A stretch of DNA of 64,000 bases from CAYYYG01 sp964591375 (GTDB lineage Bacteria > Patescibacteriota > Microgenomatia > UBA1406 > GWC2-37-13), in the NCBI GenBank assembly GCA_964591375.1, contig CAZQAU010000002.1:1-64000 (forward strand). Direction: 5' to 3'. Below the pieces are notes generated by a model, which saw only the letters and a list, made by a program, of their open reading frames with translations, ran no database searches and was not told the origin of the DNA. Positions 1 through 9,020 of this stretch are shown here, piece by piece. How positions within the stretch are numbered: position 1 is the stretch's first letter; each line of letters starts with the position of its first letter. A program made the position numbers and the translations under genes.

Positions 1-31
1 TGAATTTCCACTATTATTGTCCATACATGTT

Positions 32-1444
32 ATGATAGCAAATAAACAAAGAAAAGACATCGTCTTTATTCAGGTATTGATCGGATTTTTCCTTGGGCTC
101 TTTTTAATAGCAGTTATTCTTACTAACTTCATCATATCTCAAGAAAACAAGCTTTCTAACAAACTTTATCCCGAAGTATATATCGATTCAATGTCAGCAG
201 GATACAAAACGAAAGAAGATATGCAAAAAATGATTGAAAAACGATATCAAGGACTCACTGGTTTTACATTAACAGTCATATATCATGATTCACCAGTTGC
301 AACATTAGATGCTAAAACACTAAACATCCGCACAGATAGTAAAGAAGTCATTGAAAAAGCATATCTTGTCGGTCGAACGACTAGATTATCTTCACGAGTC
401 ATGCAAAAAATCAATACTATATTTAAACTCGATCGATACCACTTTGAAACATCCATTTTATACGATAAAGATGATCTTAAAAATCTGGTAGAATCTATGG
501 AAGATCAATATAATGCGCCAGCTAAAAATGCATTATTTACTTTTGAAAATGGAAAGGTCACGGAATTTCGTAAAGAAGAAAATGGCTTAAAAATAAACTC
601 AAATGAATTTTATAAAGAAATAGATAAACGTATAAAAAATCTTAAAAAAAAGATTGATAATGAACCTTTAGCAATAACTAGTAGTATTATTACGCCTGAA
701 ATCACATTAAGTGAATCAAATGAATATAATATAGAGGAGTTAATAGGTGAAGGAAAATCTGATTATAGTCACTCTATACCAGAACGAGTACATAATGTTA
801 TTCTTGCTGCATCAAAATTCAATGGCATTCTAATTCCTAAAGATAGTGTCTTTTCTTTCAATGAAACTATAGGAGATATTTCCTCCTATACTGGATATAA
901 ACCAGCATACATAATTAAGGCAGGAAAAACAGTTTTAGGTGATGGTGGAGGTGTTTGTCAAGTATCAACAACCTTATTTAGAGCTGCACTTAACACAGGA
1001 TTACCAATCATAGAAAGACATGCCCATGCCTATCGAGTCGGATATTACGAAAATGACTCCAAACCAGGACTTGATGCAACTATTTTTTCACCAACGGTCG
1101 ACTTAAAAATAAGAAATAATACTCCTGGAGCTATACTCATTATGACTGAAGTGGATAAAGAACATAATCTGTTAACATTTCGTTTTTATGGAAAAAAAGA
1201 TAACCGTAGAACAGAAATATCACCAGTCACCTTAACCAATGAACAGCCTCCTTTGCCAGCTATGTATCAGGATGATCTATCTTTAAAAAAAGGTGTCGTT
1301 AAGCAGGTTGAATATCCTGCCTGGGGTGCAAAAGCTTCTTTTACTTATAAAGTAACAAGAGAAAATGAAATTCTGGAAAATGATACTTTCATATCGCAGT
1401 ACCGTCCTTGGCAAGCAGTATTTCTAGTTGGACAAGCAGATTAA
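32..1444 (+). CDS. VanW-family membrane-anchored protein
   Basis: Probably an envelope protein acting on or binding peptidoglycan; the exact activity of VanW-domain proteins is unsettled. One membrane segment lies at about residues 10-34, followed by an extracellular region resembling the peptidoglycan-binding domains of YoaR-type proteins. The VanW core carries the signature GGGVCQVSTTLFRA with Cys at about residue 309 and a downstream HAHAYRVGYY segment. The C-terminal 80 residues resemble a G5-like beta region. I chose ATG at 32 (470 aa), but the frame stays open to the left edge, so the true start could lie outside the window. It converges on the small membrane gene ending at 1454. Confidence 0.8.
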   Translation: MIANKQRKDIVFIQVLIGFFLGLFLIAVILTNFIISQENKLSNKLYPEVYIDSMSAGYKTKEDMQKMIEKRYQGLTGFTLTVIYHDSPVATLDAKTLNIRTDSKEVIEKAYLVGRTTRLSSRVMQKINTIFKLDRYHFETSILYDKDDLKNLVESMEDQYNAPAKNALFTFENGKVTEFRKEENGLKINSNEFYKEIDKRIKNLKKKIDNEPLAITSSIITPEITLSESNEYNIEELIGEGKSDYSHSIPERVHNVILAASKFNGILIPKDSVFSFNETIGDISSYTGYKPAYIIKAGKTVLGDGGGVCQVSTTLFRAALNTGLPIIERHAHAYRVGYYENDSKPGLDATIFSPTVDLKIRNNTPGAILIMTEVDKEHNLLTFRFYGKKDNRRTEISPVTLTNEQPPLPAMYQDDLSLKKGVVKQVEYPAWGAKASFTYKVTRENEILENDTFISQYRPWQAVFLVGQAD

Positions 1445-1453
1445 CATAAACTT

Positions 1454-1801
1454 TTACAAACCTTGTGCGGCAGAATCAATAGCATTAAAATCTGATGCGT
1501 TATCATCAATACGAATTTCATTTAACTCTGCTTCCTCCTGTGTGGCTGGTGTCGGCGTTATAGATTCATTCCGCATTTGCGGGGCGGTTGGAACTACATA
1601 CTTAAAATTATTATCTGATCTGCTAGAAATATTGTTCTGATATTGGTATTTATAGAATAGAAAAGAGATTAACGCTATAAATAGAAAAAAAACAACTAGT
1701 AATAAATATACTGGGAATATTTTATTTGACTTATGTTCAGAAGGGTTTACTGGTTGTATATTATCAATAGTTTTTGACTCTGATACATTGTTTGAATCCA
1801 T
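1454..1801 (-). CDS. Small single-pass membrane protein, unknown function
   Basis: I do not recognise this 115-aa protein. It has a hydrophilic N-terminus of about 27 residues, one clear membrane segment (about residues 28-50, rich in Leu, Phe and Val) and an acidic, Thr/Pro-containing tail. It starts 7 bases after the stop of the upstream secreted coiled-coil gene, so the two are probably cotranscribed. There is no Shine-Dalgarno sequence; the start sits in an AT-rich stretch. Confidence 0.6.
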   Translation of the reverse strand: MDSNNVSESKTIDNIQPVNPSEHKSNKIFPVYLLLVVFFLFIALISFLFYKYQYQNNISSRSDNNFKYVVPTAPQMRNESITPTPATQEEAELNEIRIDDNASDFNAIDSAAQGL

Positions 1802-1808
1802 ATATTAA

Positions 1809-2579
1809 TTATGGTGACGGTGAAATAGTAATACTTATCTTAGCTGAATTATTTAACCCCTGAAGTCCATGAGATGCTTCTACTAATGCTTCCTTTGCTT
1901 TTTTAACTAAGTCACGTACTGTATGTAAGTCATTTTCAAGTTCTTGTTTTGATGTTAATACAGATTTTTTTAAAGTATCTTCTGAGTTTATATTTATACT
2001 GTATGTTTTCGATGCTTGTTCTTCAACTGCTAACAATGCATTCTCTATTGTGTTAGTGGCGGACTGGGCTGCAGTGTCAAATAATGCGGTGTTTTGACCT
2101 TCATCTTTTGCATTCTGCGCTTTAGTGCGCATATTATCTAGAATGCTAGACATTTTATTAAGTGCTGACAATAAAACGTCGGTTTGTTTCCTATTAATGT
2201 TAGCTAACATCTTATCCACATTCTCCACTATGTTTTTTTTACGTGAATCTTTTATTTCTTTCAATCGAGCTACAAAAGCTTCTCGACTAGCAACTAACTC
2301 TTCTTTTCGCTGGTCGCGTATTTGCTCTCTTTTATCTTTCATTTCTTTAATATCTCTTTTCATATCGTCAAAACCATCTTTAATTATTTCTCTACGTTCC
2401 ATAATATTCTGTTTTTTTTCTATTACATTCTTTTTAAAAGAATCACGTATTGTTGCTTTTTCATTTGAGTTTGTATCTGCTGATTTGGTTGATTCTGTTT
2501 GAGCATAAACCGGACAAAGATTTATTGAAGAAAAAAAGATAGTCAAAAAAAATGTCAGAAATAACTTATGCTTAATCAT
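1809..2579 (-). CDS. Secreted coiled-coil protein, unknown function
   Basis: This 256-aa protein begins with a signal peptide (about residues 1-26, ending near VYAQT). A long, highly charged helical region follows (about 40-130), rich in Lys, Glu and Arg with heptad-like spacing, then a second helical region and a short Ser/Pro end. No catalytic motif is visible. It is likely exported as an extended coiled coil, perhaps structural. It is the first gene after a near-consensus promoter whose -10 box lies six bases before the ATG, so its mRNA should be leaderless. Close to the downstream small membrane gene. Confidence 0.65.
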   Translation of the reverse strand: MIKHKLFLTFFLTIFFSSINLCPVYAQTESTKSADTNSNEKATIRDSFKKNVIEKKQNIMERREIIKDGFDDMKRDIKEMKDKREQIRDQRKEELVASREAFVARLKEIKDSRKKNIVENVDKMLANINRKQTDVLLSALNKMSSILDNMRTKAQNAKDEGQNTALFDTAAQSATNTIENALLAVEEQASKTYSININSEDTLKKSVLTSKQELENDLHTVRDLVKKAKEALVEASHGLQGLNNSAKISITISPSP

Positions 2580-2585
2580 AAAAAT

Positions 2586-2614
2586 AAATTACTGAATTTG
2601 TAACGAATTGTCAA
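2586..2614 (-). promoter_or_regulatory. Sigma70 promoter, leaderless start
   Basis: Read on the minus strand: -35 TTGACA (2609-2614), a 17-base spacer and -10 TAATTT (2586-2591), then six bases to the ATG at 2579. With the usual 6-7 bases from -10 to the start site, transcription would begin at or next to the start codon. Confidence 0.7.
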
Positions 2615-2617
2615 TAC

Positions 2618-3229
2618 TTATCTGAGCCAAGCGGCTCTGCCAAGTTTATAATGTGGATCTCTGTTTTTCCTTTCACCGATTATTTTTGCAGGTATACCTG
2701 CAGCAATAGTAAATTCAGGTATGTTTTTTGTTACAACAGCACCAGCTCCAACTACTGCGCCTTTTCCGATTCGTACTCCAGGTAAAATTATCACTCTGGG
2801 TCCAATAAATGAATAATCTTCAATGATCACTTGTTCTTTTACAACAGTTTCTGTTGCTGCAAAATGTTCGCTTTCTATATTATGTTCTGAGTTATAAATC
2901 ATTACATCAGATGCAATATCTACATGGCTCCCAATCATAAGTTTTGCTCGCCCATCTAATACTGCATTTTCACCTATAATTGTATCGTCTCCTATTATTA
3001 TATTAGATGGTATATAGAAACGAGTTCCCATATGAATAGTTGAACCTTTACCGATTGTTAATCCTGCCATTCGATAAAAAAATCTACGCAGATGGTGAAA
3101 TGGTATGTTTCCAATGCAATGAAGTAAATAAACTACAAATTCTTGTAGAATAGTTTCTAATCTATTTTGAATTTTGTTTTGAATCTCCTGTTGTGAAAGC
3201 TGCTTCCCAGTTTTATCGGTGATTTGCAT
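2618..3229 (-). CDS. Hexapeptide-repeat acyltransferase (LbH family)
   Basis: A probable O-acetyltransferase of the left-handed beta-helix family, likely acting on a surface sugar. Residues about 55-185 show repeated [LIV]-G-x4 hexapeptides (for example IGKGST, IGDDTIIG, IGKGAVVGAGAVV). The family ending is present, AGIPAKIIGERK. The N-terminal 50 residues form an amphipathic helix that may sit on the membrane. 203 aa is normal for maltose/WbbJ-type acetyltransferases. It lies 16 bases downstream of the aquaporin-like gene on the same strand, probably one transcript. The acceptor cannot be told from sequence. Confidence 0.8.
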   Translation of the reverse strand: MQITDKTGKQLSQQEIQNKIQNRLETILQEFVVYLLHCIGNIPFHHLRRFFYRMAGLTIGKGSTIHMGTRFYIPSNIIIGDDTIIGENAVLDGRAKLMIGSHVDIASDVMIYNSEHNIESEHFAATETVVKEQVIIEDYSFIGPRVIILPGVRIGKGAVVGAGAVVTKNIPEFTIAAGIPAKIIGERKNRDPHYKLGRAAWLR

Positions 3230-3245
3230 AGCTATATATACCAGG

Positions 3246-3887
3246 TTATTTAGCCTTTTTTTTAGGAGCTTCAGCTACATTGACATTAATAAGTTTGTAG
3301 AGAAGTCCAGCTAATAATCCTCCAGATAATGGTCCTATTAGGTATATGCCTAAATTTTGCATTCGAGCCGCCATATTTGTGTAATCTGCAAGTAGTGGTC
3401 CTACGCCAACGGCAGGATTATATGCTCCGCCTGAAAGACCGCCAGCAAATGCTGCTGCTAAAATAACAAACCCAATAGCTAAGCCATAATAATCATTACC
3501 TGCTGTATCTTCTGAGGTTGCCGTATGTAAAACTACGGATGCTAAAGCAAAGGTGTATAATGCTTCGACTAACACAGCCATACCAAAAGTAGCTTGTATG
3601 TGAGGTTGAGGAATAAATTTCTGACCACTTAAAGATGCAAACAATAAAGCAGCTGCTATACCACCCAACATTTGTACTATCCAATACATTATTCCATCTT
3701 TCCAGTTGATAGCTCCCCGAATAAATACTGCTAATGTTACCGCTGGATTATAATGCCCTCCAGAAATATGACCCCCCATATAAATCATAGAAACTAAAAT
3801 TGCAGCAATAGCTAAAGGGTTACCAGTTAATGCAACCGTAAAAACGAGGAAGAATGTCCCTACAAACTCTATCACATATTTTTTCAT
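3246..3887 (-). CDS. Aquaporin-like channel (MIP family)
   Basis: An integral membrane channel for water or small neutral solutes. Both NPA boxes are present, at residues 47-49 (HYNPAVT) and 157-159 (AYNPAVG), in a protein of about six membrane spans and 213 aa, slightly short for the family. The second box is followed by Val-Gly instead of the Arg that normally forms the aromatic/arginine selectivity filter, so selectivity may differ from AqpZ or GlpF. The C-terminus is Lys-rich. It is divergently arranged with the glycosyltransferase starting at 3965. Confidence 0.85.
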   Translation of the reverse strand: MKKYVIEFVGTFFLVFTVALTGNPLAIAAILVSMIYMGGHISGGHYNPAVTLAVFIRGAINWKDGIMYWIVQMLGGIAAALLFASLSGQKFIPQPHIQATFGMAVLVEALYTFALASVVLHTATSEDTAGNDYYGLAIGFVILAAAFAGGLSGGAYNPAVGVGPLLADYTNMAARMQNLGIYLIGPLSGGLLAGLLYKLINVNVAEAPKKKAK

Positions 3888-3964
3888 AGTATTTTTGATT
3901 ATTAATTAATCCTAACTATAACAATGCTAACAGATAAAATCAAGTATAATCAAGAAAAAATCAT

Positions 3965-5245
3965 ATGGCAGAACAACTAAAAAAATTTGGGAAAAAAGAA
4001 ACACTTTTATTTGTTATTACTTTATTAACTGGAATTTTCGTAATTTTTTACAAATACGCGATAGTTCCTAAAAACATATCATATGATGAAGTAGAATTTG
4101 CTCAATTGGCACTATCGCTATATGATGCACCATACCAAGTCTATAGTCCACTCGCGACCGGACACTCTACTTTGTATTTTTATATTCTAATGATTTCTCT
4201 TAAAATCTTCGGCATAAATATATTCGCATTACGATTGCCAGCTGCATTATTTGCGATAGGCAGCGGGATTTTATTTTATCTGATTTTTAAACTTATATTT
4301 AAACATTTCATACTGACTCTTACAGCTACATTTATTCTATTTACATTACATTGGTATCTTAATTTTGCACGTTTTTCATTTGAAGTTACATTTTTATTAT
4401 TTTTAGAACTATTTTCTTTGTACTTCGTGCTTAAATTTACAAATAGAATTTCAGCTAAATACTTGATCATCTCATCTATTTTTGCAGGATTAGCATTTCA
4501 TTCTTATTATCCAGGTAAAATTTTTTTCCTACTTCCATTTTGTATTCTTTTTGTAAAAACAAAGAAAATTTATGCCTTCTACTATATGTGTATTGTATTA
4601 CTTATTGCATTTCCTCTTATTTTTTACAATTTGCAGCATCCTGATATTAGAATATCTCAAATATCTTTTTTAACAAATACTCATATAACACTGTTAGAAA
4701 AATCACAAGGTGTTACTCAGAACTTAGTTAAAAATCTGTTTATGGTAATAGGCAATGGAGATATGAACGGAAGACATAATTTTCCTGGAAAAGCGGCTTT
4801 AAATCCAATATTAGTAATTCTATATATAGGAGGGATTTTACGTGTGTTACATGATTACTTTTCAAAACATCAGATTTTTTATAGAAAATATGATCATATA
4901 TTTATCATCTATCTTATTCTTGCGATTATTCCCACTTTGCTGACCGCACCAACCGACAATCCTAATATGCTCAGAACATTTACAATGTTACCTTCAATAC
5001 TTTACTTCATAACCCGATTACTTCAATATTTATATGAGATAACCAAACATATAAAATATAAAAAAATAATATATATTGCATTTTTTTTGATTATAGGACT
5101 ATCTTCTATATATGAACTAAGGACATATTTCACTTTTCAATCTCGGGTATTCCTCAACTCGTTTGAAGTCATTTGTCCATTGAAAGAAGTTGTATCACTC
5201 GATAAAATTCCTAAAAAATGCAGAGTGCAAAAAAATATGTTTTAG
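3965..5245 (+). CDS. GT39-like membrane glycosyltransferase
   Basis: A polytopic membrane protein of 426 aa with about 10-12 spans, in the ArnT/PMT superfamily. The first extracytoplasmic loop carries the family's acidic pair in the motif ISYDEVEFA (about residues 38-46), expected to act on a polyprenyl-phosphate sugar donor. It likely transfers a sugar to an envelope lipid or protein at the outer face of the membrane. A TATAAT box ends 14 bases before the ATG and there is no Shine-Dalgarno sequence. It converges on the DUF2207 gene with a 4-base gap. Confidence 0.75.
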   Translation: MAEQLKKFGKKETLLFVITLLTGIFVIFYKYAIVPKNISYDEVEFAQLALSLYDAPYQVYSPLATGHSTLYFYILMISLKIFGINIFALRLPAALFAIGSGILFYLIFKLIFKHFILTLTATFILFTLHWYLNFARFSFEVTFLLFLELFSLYFVLKFTNRISAKYLIISSIFAGLAFHSYYPGKIFFLLPFCILFVKTKKIYAFYYMCIVLLIAFPLIFYNLQHPDIRISQISFLTNTHITLLEKSQGVTQNLVKNLFMVIGNGDMNGRHNFPGKAALNPILVILYIGGILRVLHDYFSKHQIFYRKYDHIFIIYLILAIIPTLLTAPTDNPNMLRTFTMLPSILYFITRLLQYLYEITKHIKYKKIIYIAFFLIIGLSSIYELRTYFTFQSRVFLNSFEVICPLKEVVSLDKIPKKCRVQKNMF

Positions 5246-5249
5246 TATA

Positions 5250-7139
5250 TTAACTAGCACCACCCCCACCACCACCGCCTCCACCACCTCCACCTCCAGA
5301 AAATCCCCCACCTGATCCTTTACTAAAAGACGTGTTAAATGAATTTACCATTGACGAAAGACTTTCTGAAATACCTGTTGCCATACTTACATTCATACCC
5401 GCTAATGTATTAGCATGAAGAGAACCAGTACCTGATTGGTAATACCATGCAGAATGAATTGGTGCACCAGGCTGACTTAATATAATGGGTAAATATTTGA
5501 TTACTTTTTCAGCAACACCAAGGGCAGTTCCGTATATGAGTATTTCTTCCCAAATGATCACTGCTTGTGGAAGTTCATTTTTAAATTTTGAAATGTCACT
5601 AATATACTTTTTAAACCCCATCCATTGTTTCGCTTCCGTTGCAGCATCTTTATTCCAGCGCAGAAATGCTTGTGCAATTAATGCACTAACAAATGTAGTA
5701 CCTACTCCTATTCCGATAAATAAACTGATAATATCCTGATATAAATTTCCTGAAAGGATGTAAATAAAAACTAAAATAATGAAAGTCAAAAATACACTAT
5801 TGGATATCAGAAATTTCCAGTACCACTTCTTACTAGTATCCTCAACAAAATTTCTTTCATCAGCTTCTTCTTTTACCTGATTTGTCCAATTCTTGAAAAA
5901 AACATATGATTCTTGACGACTACTCTTCATCGCGCGCTTCATATCATCAAGTGCAAGTGATTTGCCGTTATTAGACATATTCATCAGAAACATAATAAGC
6001 AGTCGTTCCGATTTAAGGAGAATACCTTTACTAATTTCTCCCACATTAAAATGCAGAATGTAATGATAGTCTCGTTTACTGCCAAAACCGAGTATACCTT
6101 TAGTGTAATATGGCTGTGCTTCGATTTTGAGAAAATGTTTACGTGCAAGATATAAAATCGTTGCAGAAAAAGAATTAGTAGTTACTAGCTGGTCCTGACT
6201 AATAAGACACTCTACTAACGCAGGAGAAATATCTTTACGCGGTGGAAAATGAATATACTCCTGAACATCAGAAATCCTATATTCTTTCCCTTCACGGAAC
6301 CAGATCATTACCCAGTACCATAACCAGATAATTAATCCAATAAATAACCCGACTAAAGTAAACACTCGAATGCGCTCTTTTATAATTGTTTGTTCCTGAA
6401 ATGTTTGCTCTTCTTTCTGGATTGAAGAGAGCATCGAACCAGCCTGCGCAGATGCATGTGGTATTAATGCAGATGGAAACACTGTACGTACCTCAACAAA
6501 TCTATATGCTGGTACATTATGAACTAAAAATTGGGCAGTACTATTATCGAGAATTTTTGCTTGTCCGTTTAGTGGACCATGTCCCCATATATATATACGT
6601 TTATTTAATTCAGAAGCAGGTAACTTTACATTGACGGTGACGGCGTCTGTTTTTGCTCCCCAACCTTCTCCAATTACTTTCCAATAAAAATCTCCTACAT
6701 CTTGGTACTTTTTTATTCCTCCTCGCACATGATACGTCAGTATGAATGATTTTGATTCATTATATGAGCTATGATATGCCTCTATGTGTAAACTAGAACT
6801 GTTTTGAGTAATTGAATATTGTCGCGGGGTTCCAATGCTAATGGAACTGGAGATTAATGAATACGGTATTACATATCCATTACTATCTTCTGAAATATTT
6901 ATATTTTCAAACTGTTCTCCTGGATGCACTGGGATATCCCAATATACTTTGCTAAATGAACCATTGAATCTAAATGTCCGTGTTTCTTTAAAATCAAAAC
7001 TTCCATCACTATTAATTTGAATATCGACAACTACGTTAGGAAAATAAAAACTTTTAGATGCAGCACTAGATTCTTTTACCAATCCAAATAAAAGTAAGAA
7101 AAAAATTATATAAGTAAGAATTTTGCCAGAATACTGCAT
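5250..7139 (-). CDS. DUF2207 membrane protein with poly-glycine tail
   Basis: A 629-aa envelope protein of the DUF2207 family, which has no established function. A signal peptide (about 1-26) precedes an extracellular beta-rich DUF2207 domain (about 30-220). A membrane segment lies near 262-282 and two more near 440-500, flanking a cytoplasmic region. The C-terminus is Ser/Gly-rich and ends in an uninterrupted run of 13 Gly before Ala-Ser, a tail often seen in this family. A TATAAT box with an upstream TG lies 11 bases before the start. It converges with the GT39-like gene. Confidence 0.8.
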   Translation of the reverse strand: MQYSGKILTYIIFFLLLFGLVKESSAASKSFYFPNVVVDIQINSDGSFDFKETRTFRFNGSFSKVYWDIPVHPGEQFENINISEDSNGYVIPYSLISSSISIGTPRQYSITQNSSSLHIEAYHSSYNESKSFILTYHVRGGIKKYQDVGDFYWKVIGEGWGAKTDAVTVNVKLPASELNKRIYIWGHGPLNGQAKILDNSTAQFLVHNVPAYRFVEVRTVFPSALIPHASAQAGSMLSSIQKEEQTFQEQTIIKERIRVFTLVGLFIGLIIWLWYWVMIWFREGKEYRISDVQEYIHFPPRKDISPALVECLISQDQLVTTNSFSATILYLARKHFLKIEAQPYYTKGILGFGSKRDYHYILHFNVGEISKGILLKSERLLIMFLMNMSNNGKSLALDDMKRAMKSSRQESYVFFKNWTNQVKEEADERNFVEDTSKKWYWKFLISNSVFLTFIILVFIYILSGNLYQDIISLFIGIGVGTTFVSALIAQAFLRWNKDAATEAKQWMGFKKYISDISKFKNELPQAVIIWEEILIYGTALGVAEKVIKYLPIILSQPGAPIHSAWYYQSGTGSLHANTLAGMNVSMATGISESLSSMVNSFNTSFSKGSGGGFSGGGGGGGGGGGGGAS

Positions 7140-7172
7140 ATCATTATTTGATTATAACAAACCATTGTAAGG

Positions 7173-7178
7173 TAAAAT
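7173..7178 (+). promoter_or_regulatory. -10 box, leaderless start
   Basis: TAAAAT ends six bases before the ATG at 7185, so the mRNA probably begins at the start codon. No good -35 is visible at 17 bases; a TTGATT lies 19 bases upstream. Confidence 0.45.
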
Positions 7179-7184
7179 TAATAA

Positions 7185-7853
7185 ATGTATCAACTCTTAT
7201 ATCCTATTTTATCCTTAGTAATAATGGTCACTCTTCTGTATTTTCTCTCTCGATATTGTATCGACTCGATTTACCTGACTTTAAAGAGAATTATTAAAAA
7301 TGATTCACTTGTCTATATCATAATTTCGTTGATTTTTTTTCCAGGAACAGTATTACATGAATTGTCACATGCGTTAATGGCAAAAATACTCTTTCTTAAA
7401 GTACTACAAATCAAATTATTTCCTGAGTGGAAAAATAAAACAATTAAATTAGGTATGGTAACCTATATCAAGCGTGACAGATTAAGCAGTATTATTGTTG
7501 GAATTGCACCCTTATTAGGCGGAATATGTTTGTTGGCATGGATTGCGACAATGAAAATATTTCCTAACCATGATTGGAGAATTACATTGATTCTTGGATA
7601 TTTAATTTTTGTAGTTTCCTCTACTATGTTCTCATCAAAACAAGATCTGGTTGATGCAGGTTTTGCTATACCGTTTATTATCGCAGCGCTTATAGGCTTT
7701 TATTGGATATATACTAACACTGATCTTTCCACTTTTAAGTTTATAATCCCTACAATCAGTTACTACTTAATGAAGATTGATGAAATGCTATTTATAACAG
7801 TGGGCTGTCAAATTATCGCATCGCTCCTATTACTGCTTTTCAGAAGTCTTTAA
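7185..7853 (+). CDS. Membrane metalloprotease-like protein (M50/site-2 protease type)
   Basis: A 222-aa membrane protein with five or six hydrophobic segments. The zinc-binding HExxH motif appears as HELSH at about residues 60-64, inside a hydrophobic stretch as in intramembrane proteases. A downstream SSKQDLVDAG segment (about 147-156) could supply the third ligand Asp. Likely an intramembrane or membrane-proximal protease with unknown substrate; some relatives of this fold are inactive. Its 3' end overlaps the convergent bactofilin-like gene by 24 bases. Confidence 0.6.
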   Translation: MYQLLYPILSLVIMVTLLYFLSRYCIDSIYLTLKRIIKNDSLVYIIISLIFFPGTVLHELSHALMAKILFLKVLQIKLFPEWKNKTIKLGMVTYIKRDRLSSIIVGIAPLLGGICLLAWIATMKIFPNHDWRITLILGYLIFVVSSTMFSSKQDLVDAGFAIPFIIAALIGFYWIYTNTDLSTFKFIIPTISYYLMKIDEMLFITVGCQIIASLLLLLFRSL

Positions 7854-8987
7854 CTGTATGGGACGAAAAAGATAATACACGCCACCTAATCCCCATATAA
7901 GAACAATAACAGATAATATACTTCCTACTATTGGAATACTAAAAATAAACCACATTGCTATAATCCCAATTATCACAGACCACATATCATTTTCTTTTTT
8001 GTCGACCCAAAACTTTTCAAGAAGCAGCCTACCTACTACACCGGCAGCTAATACACGACCAATAAAAAATGAAAAGATATAAACAAATAATAATAATATA
8101 GAAAGAGGGATACCAATTAAAGTGAGTGCAATAATAACCATAATTACAGGGGTAAAGATCAATATCAATAACCCTATTCCTAATGTTGGCAATATTTTTT
8201 TATACATAACTGCAGAAGCTGAGTTCATCGGTTTGGCAAAAAAAGCAACAATTAATGTAGCAAGTATAAGTTGTACAATAAGTGATATTATCCTACCGAT
8301 TCCTAATACGCTCCGAGTTGGCCTACGATTCTGTGACTGAGTTTTTTCCGGACTAGCGGGGGGTTGACGTTGTAAAATTTGACCTCCAACTAAACTGTTT
8401 GCTGATAACTTAGCCTTGTTCAAACTTGTGTAAGTAAGATTATTCTGAACTACTGCCTCAGGACCAACAGACAGCTCTTCTACATGGACATCTACTTCTC
8501 CTACTTTCCCTAAAATTGTCATGATCTGAGCTCCGCCATCAAGCTTTTTTGTAACTACTCCACGGACATCTACATCTTGAGACCATATATTAGCTTCGCC
8601 CATGATGGCTGAACCACTACTAATTTCAATATTTTGACCAAACAAATTGGCATTTCTATTAATGATACCTTCCAAATCAATTGACTGAGCTCCTGCACGC
8701 AGATTACCATTTATTTCTCCGGTAACAACAATCGACTGCGCTCCACAAATAACATCTCCGTTAACTCGTCCGGTAATTCGCACAGTTTGCGCAGCGCAAA
8801 AAATATCACCATCTACATTAGCATCAATATTAATTGATTTTCCAGAAATATATAAACTTTCTTTGACATCCTGTCCTTTGGGAATATCAATACGATTACC
8901 ATTTCTATACACAGCAGCCGAAACAGAAGAACTAGATAAAATAAATAAAATAGTTAAAATAGTGAATGCTAAGGATATTTTGCGCAT
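7830..8987 (-). CDS. Bactofilin-like (polymer-forming) membrane protein
   Basis: A 385-aa protein with a signal peptide (about 1-24), then a right-handed beta-helix region (about 45-200) of repeats such as INIDANVDGDIFCAAQTV, as in polymer-forming cytoskeletal/bactofilin domains. A Pro/Gln-rich linker follows, then a C-terminal half with four or five membrane segments (about 230-375). The signal peptide suggests the beta-helix lies outside the cytoplasm, unlike classical bactofilins. An extended -10 box (TGATATAAT) ends six bases before the ATG. Overlaps the convergent protease gene by 24 bases. Confidence 0.7.
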   Translation of the reverse strand: MRKISLAFTILTILFILSSSSVSAAVYRNGNRIDIPKGQDVKESLYISGKSINIDANVDGDIFCAAQTVRITGRVNGDVICGAQSIVVTGEINGNLRAGAQSIDLEGIINRNANLFGQNIEISSGSAIMGEANIWSQDVDVRGVVTKKLDGGAQIMTILGKVGEVDVHVEELSVGPEAVVQNNLTYTSLNKAKLSANSLVGGQILQRQPPASPEKTQSQNRRPTRSVLGIGRIISLIVQLILATLIVAFFAKPMNSASAVMYKKILPTLGIGLLILIFTPVIMVIIALTLIGIPLSILLLFVYIFSFFIGRVLAAGVVGRLLLEKFWVDKKENDMWSVIIGIIAMWFIFSIPIVGSILSVIVLIWGLGGVYYLFRPIQLKTSEKQ

Positions 8988-8993
8988 ATAGAT

Positions 8994-8999
8994 ATTATA
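8994..8999 (-). promoter_or_regulatory. Extended -10 box, leaderless start
   Basis: On the minus strand TGATATAAT: a consensus TATAAT preceded by TG-A, followed by exactly six bases and the ATG at 8987. No Shine-Dalgarno sequence. Confidence 0.6.
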
Positions 9000-9020
9000 T
9001 CAAATACAATCTAGAGATGA

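Noticed and set aside
2205..2225. TTATCCACA, a DnaA-box match
   Set aside because: A single copy inside a coding region; no cluster or dnaA/dnaN genes, so not an origin.
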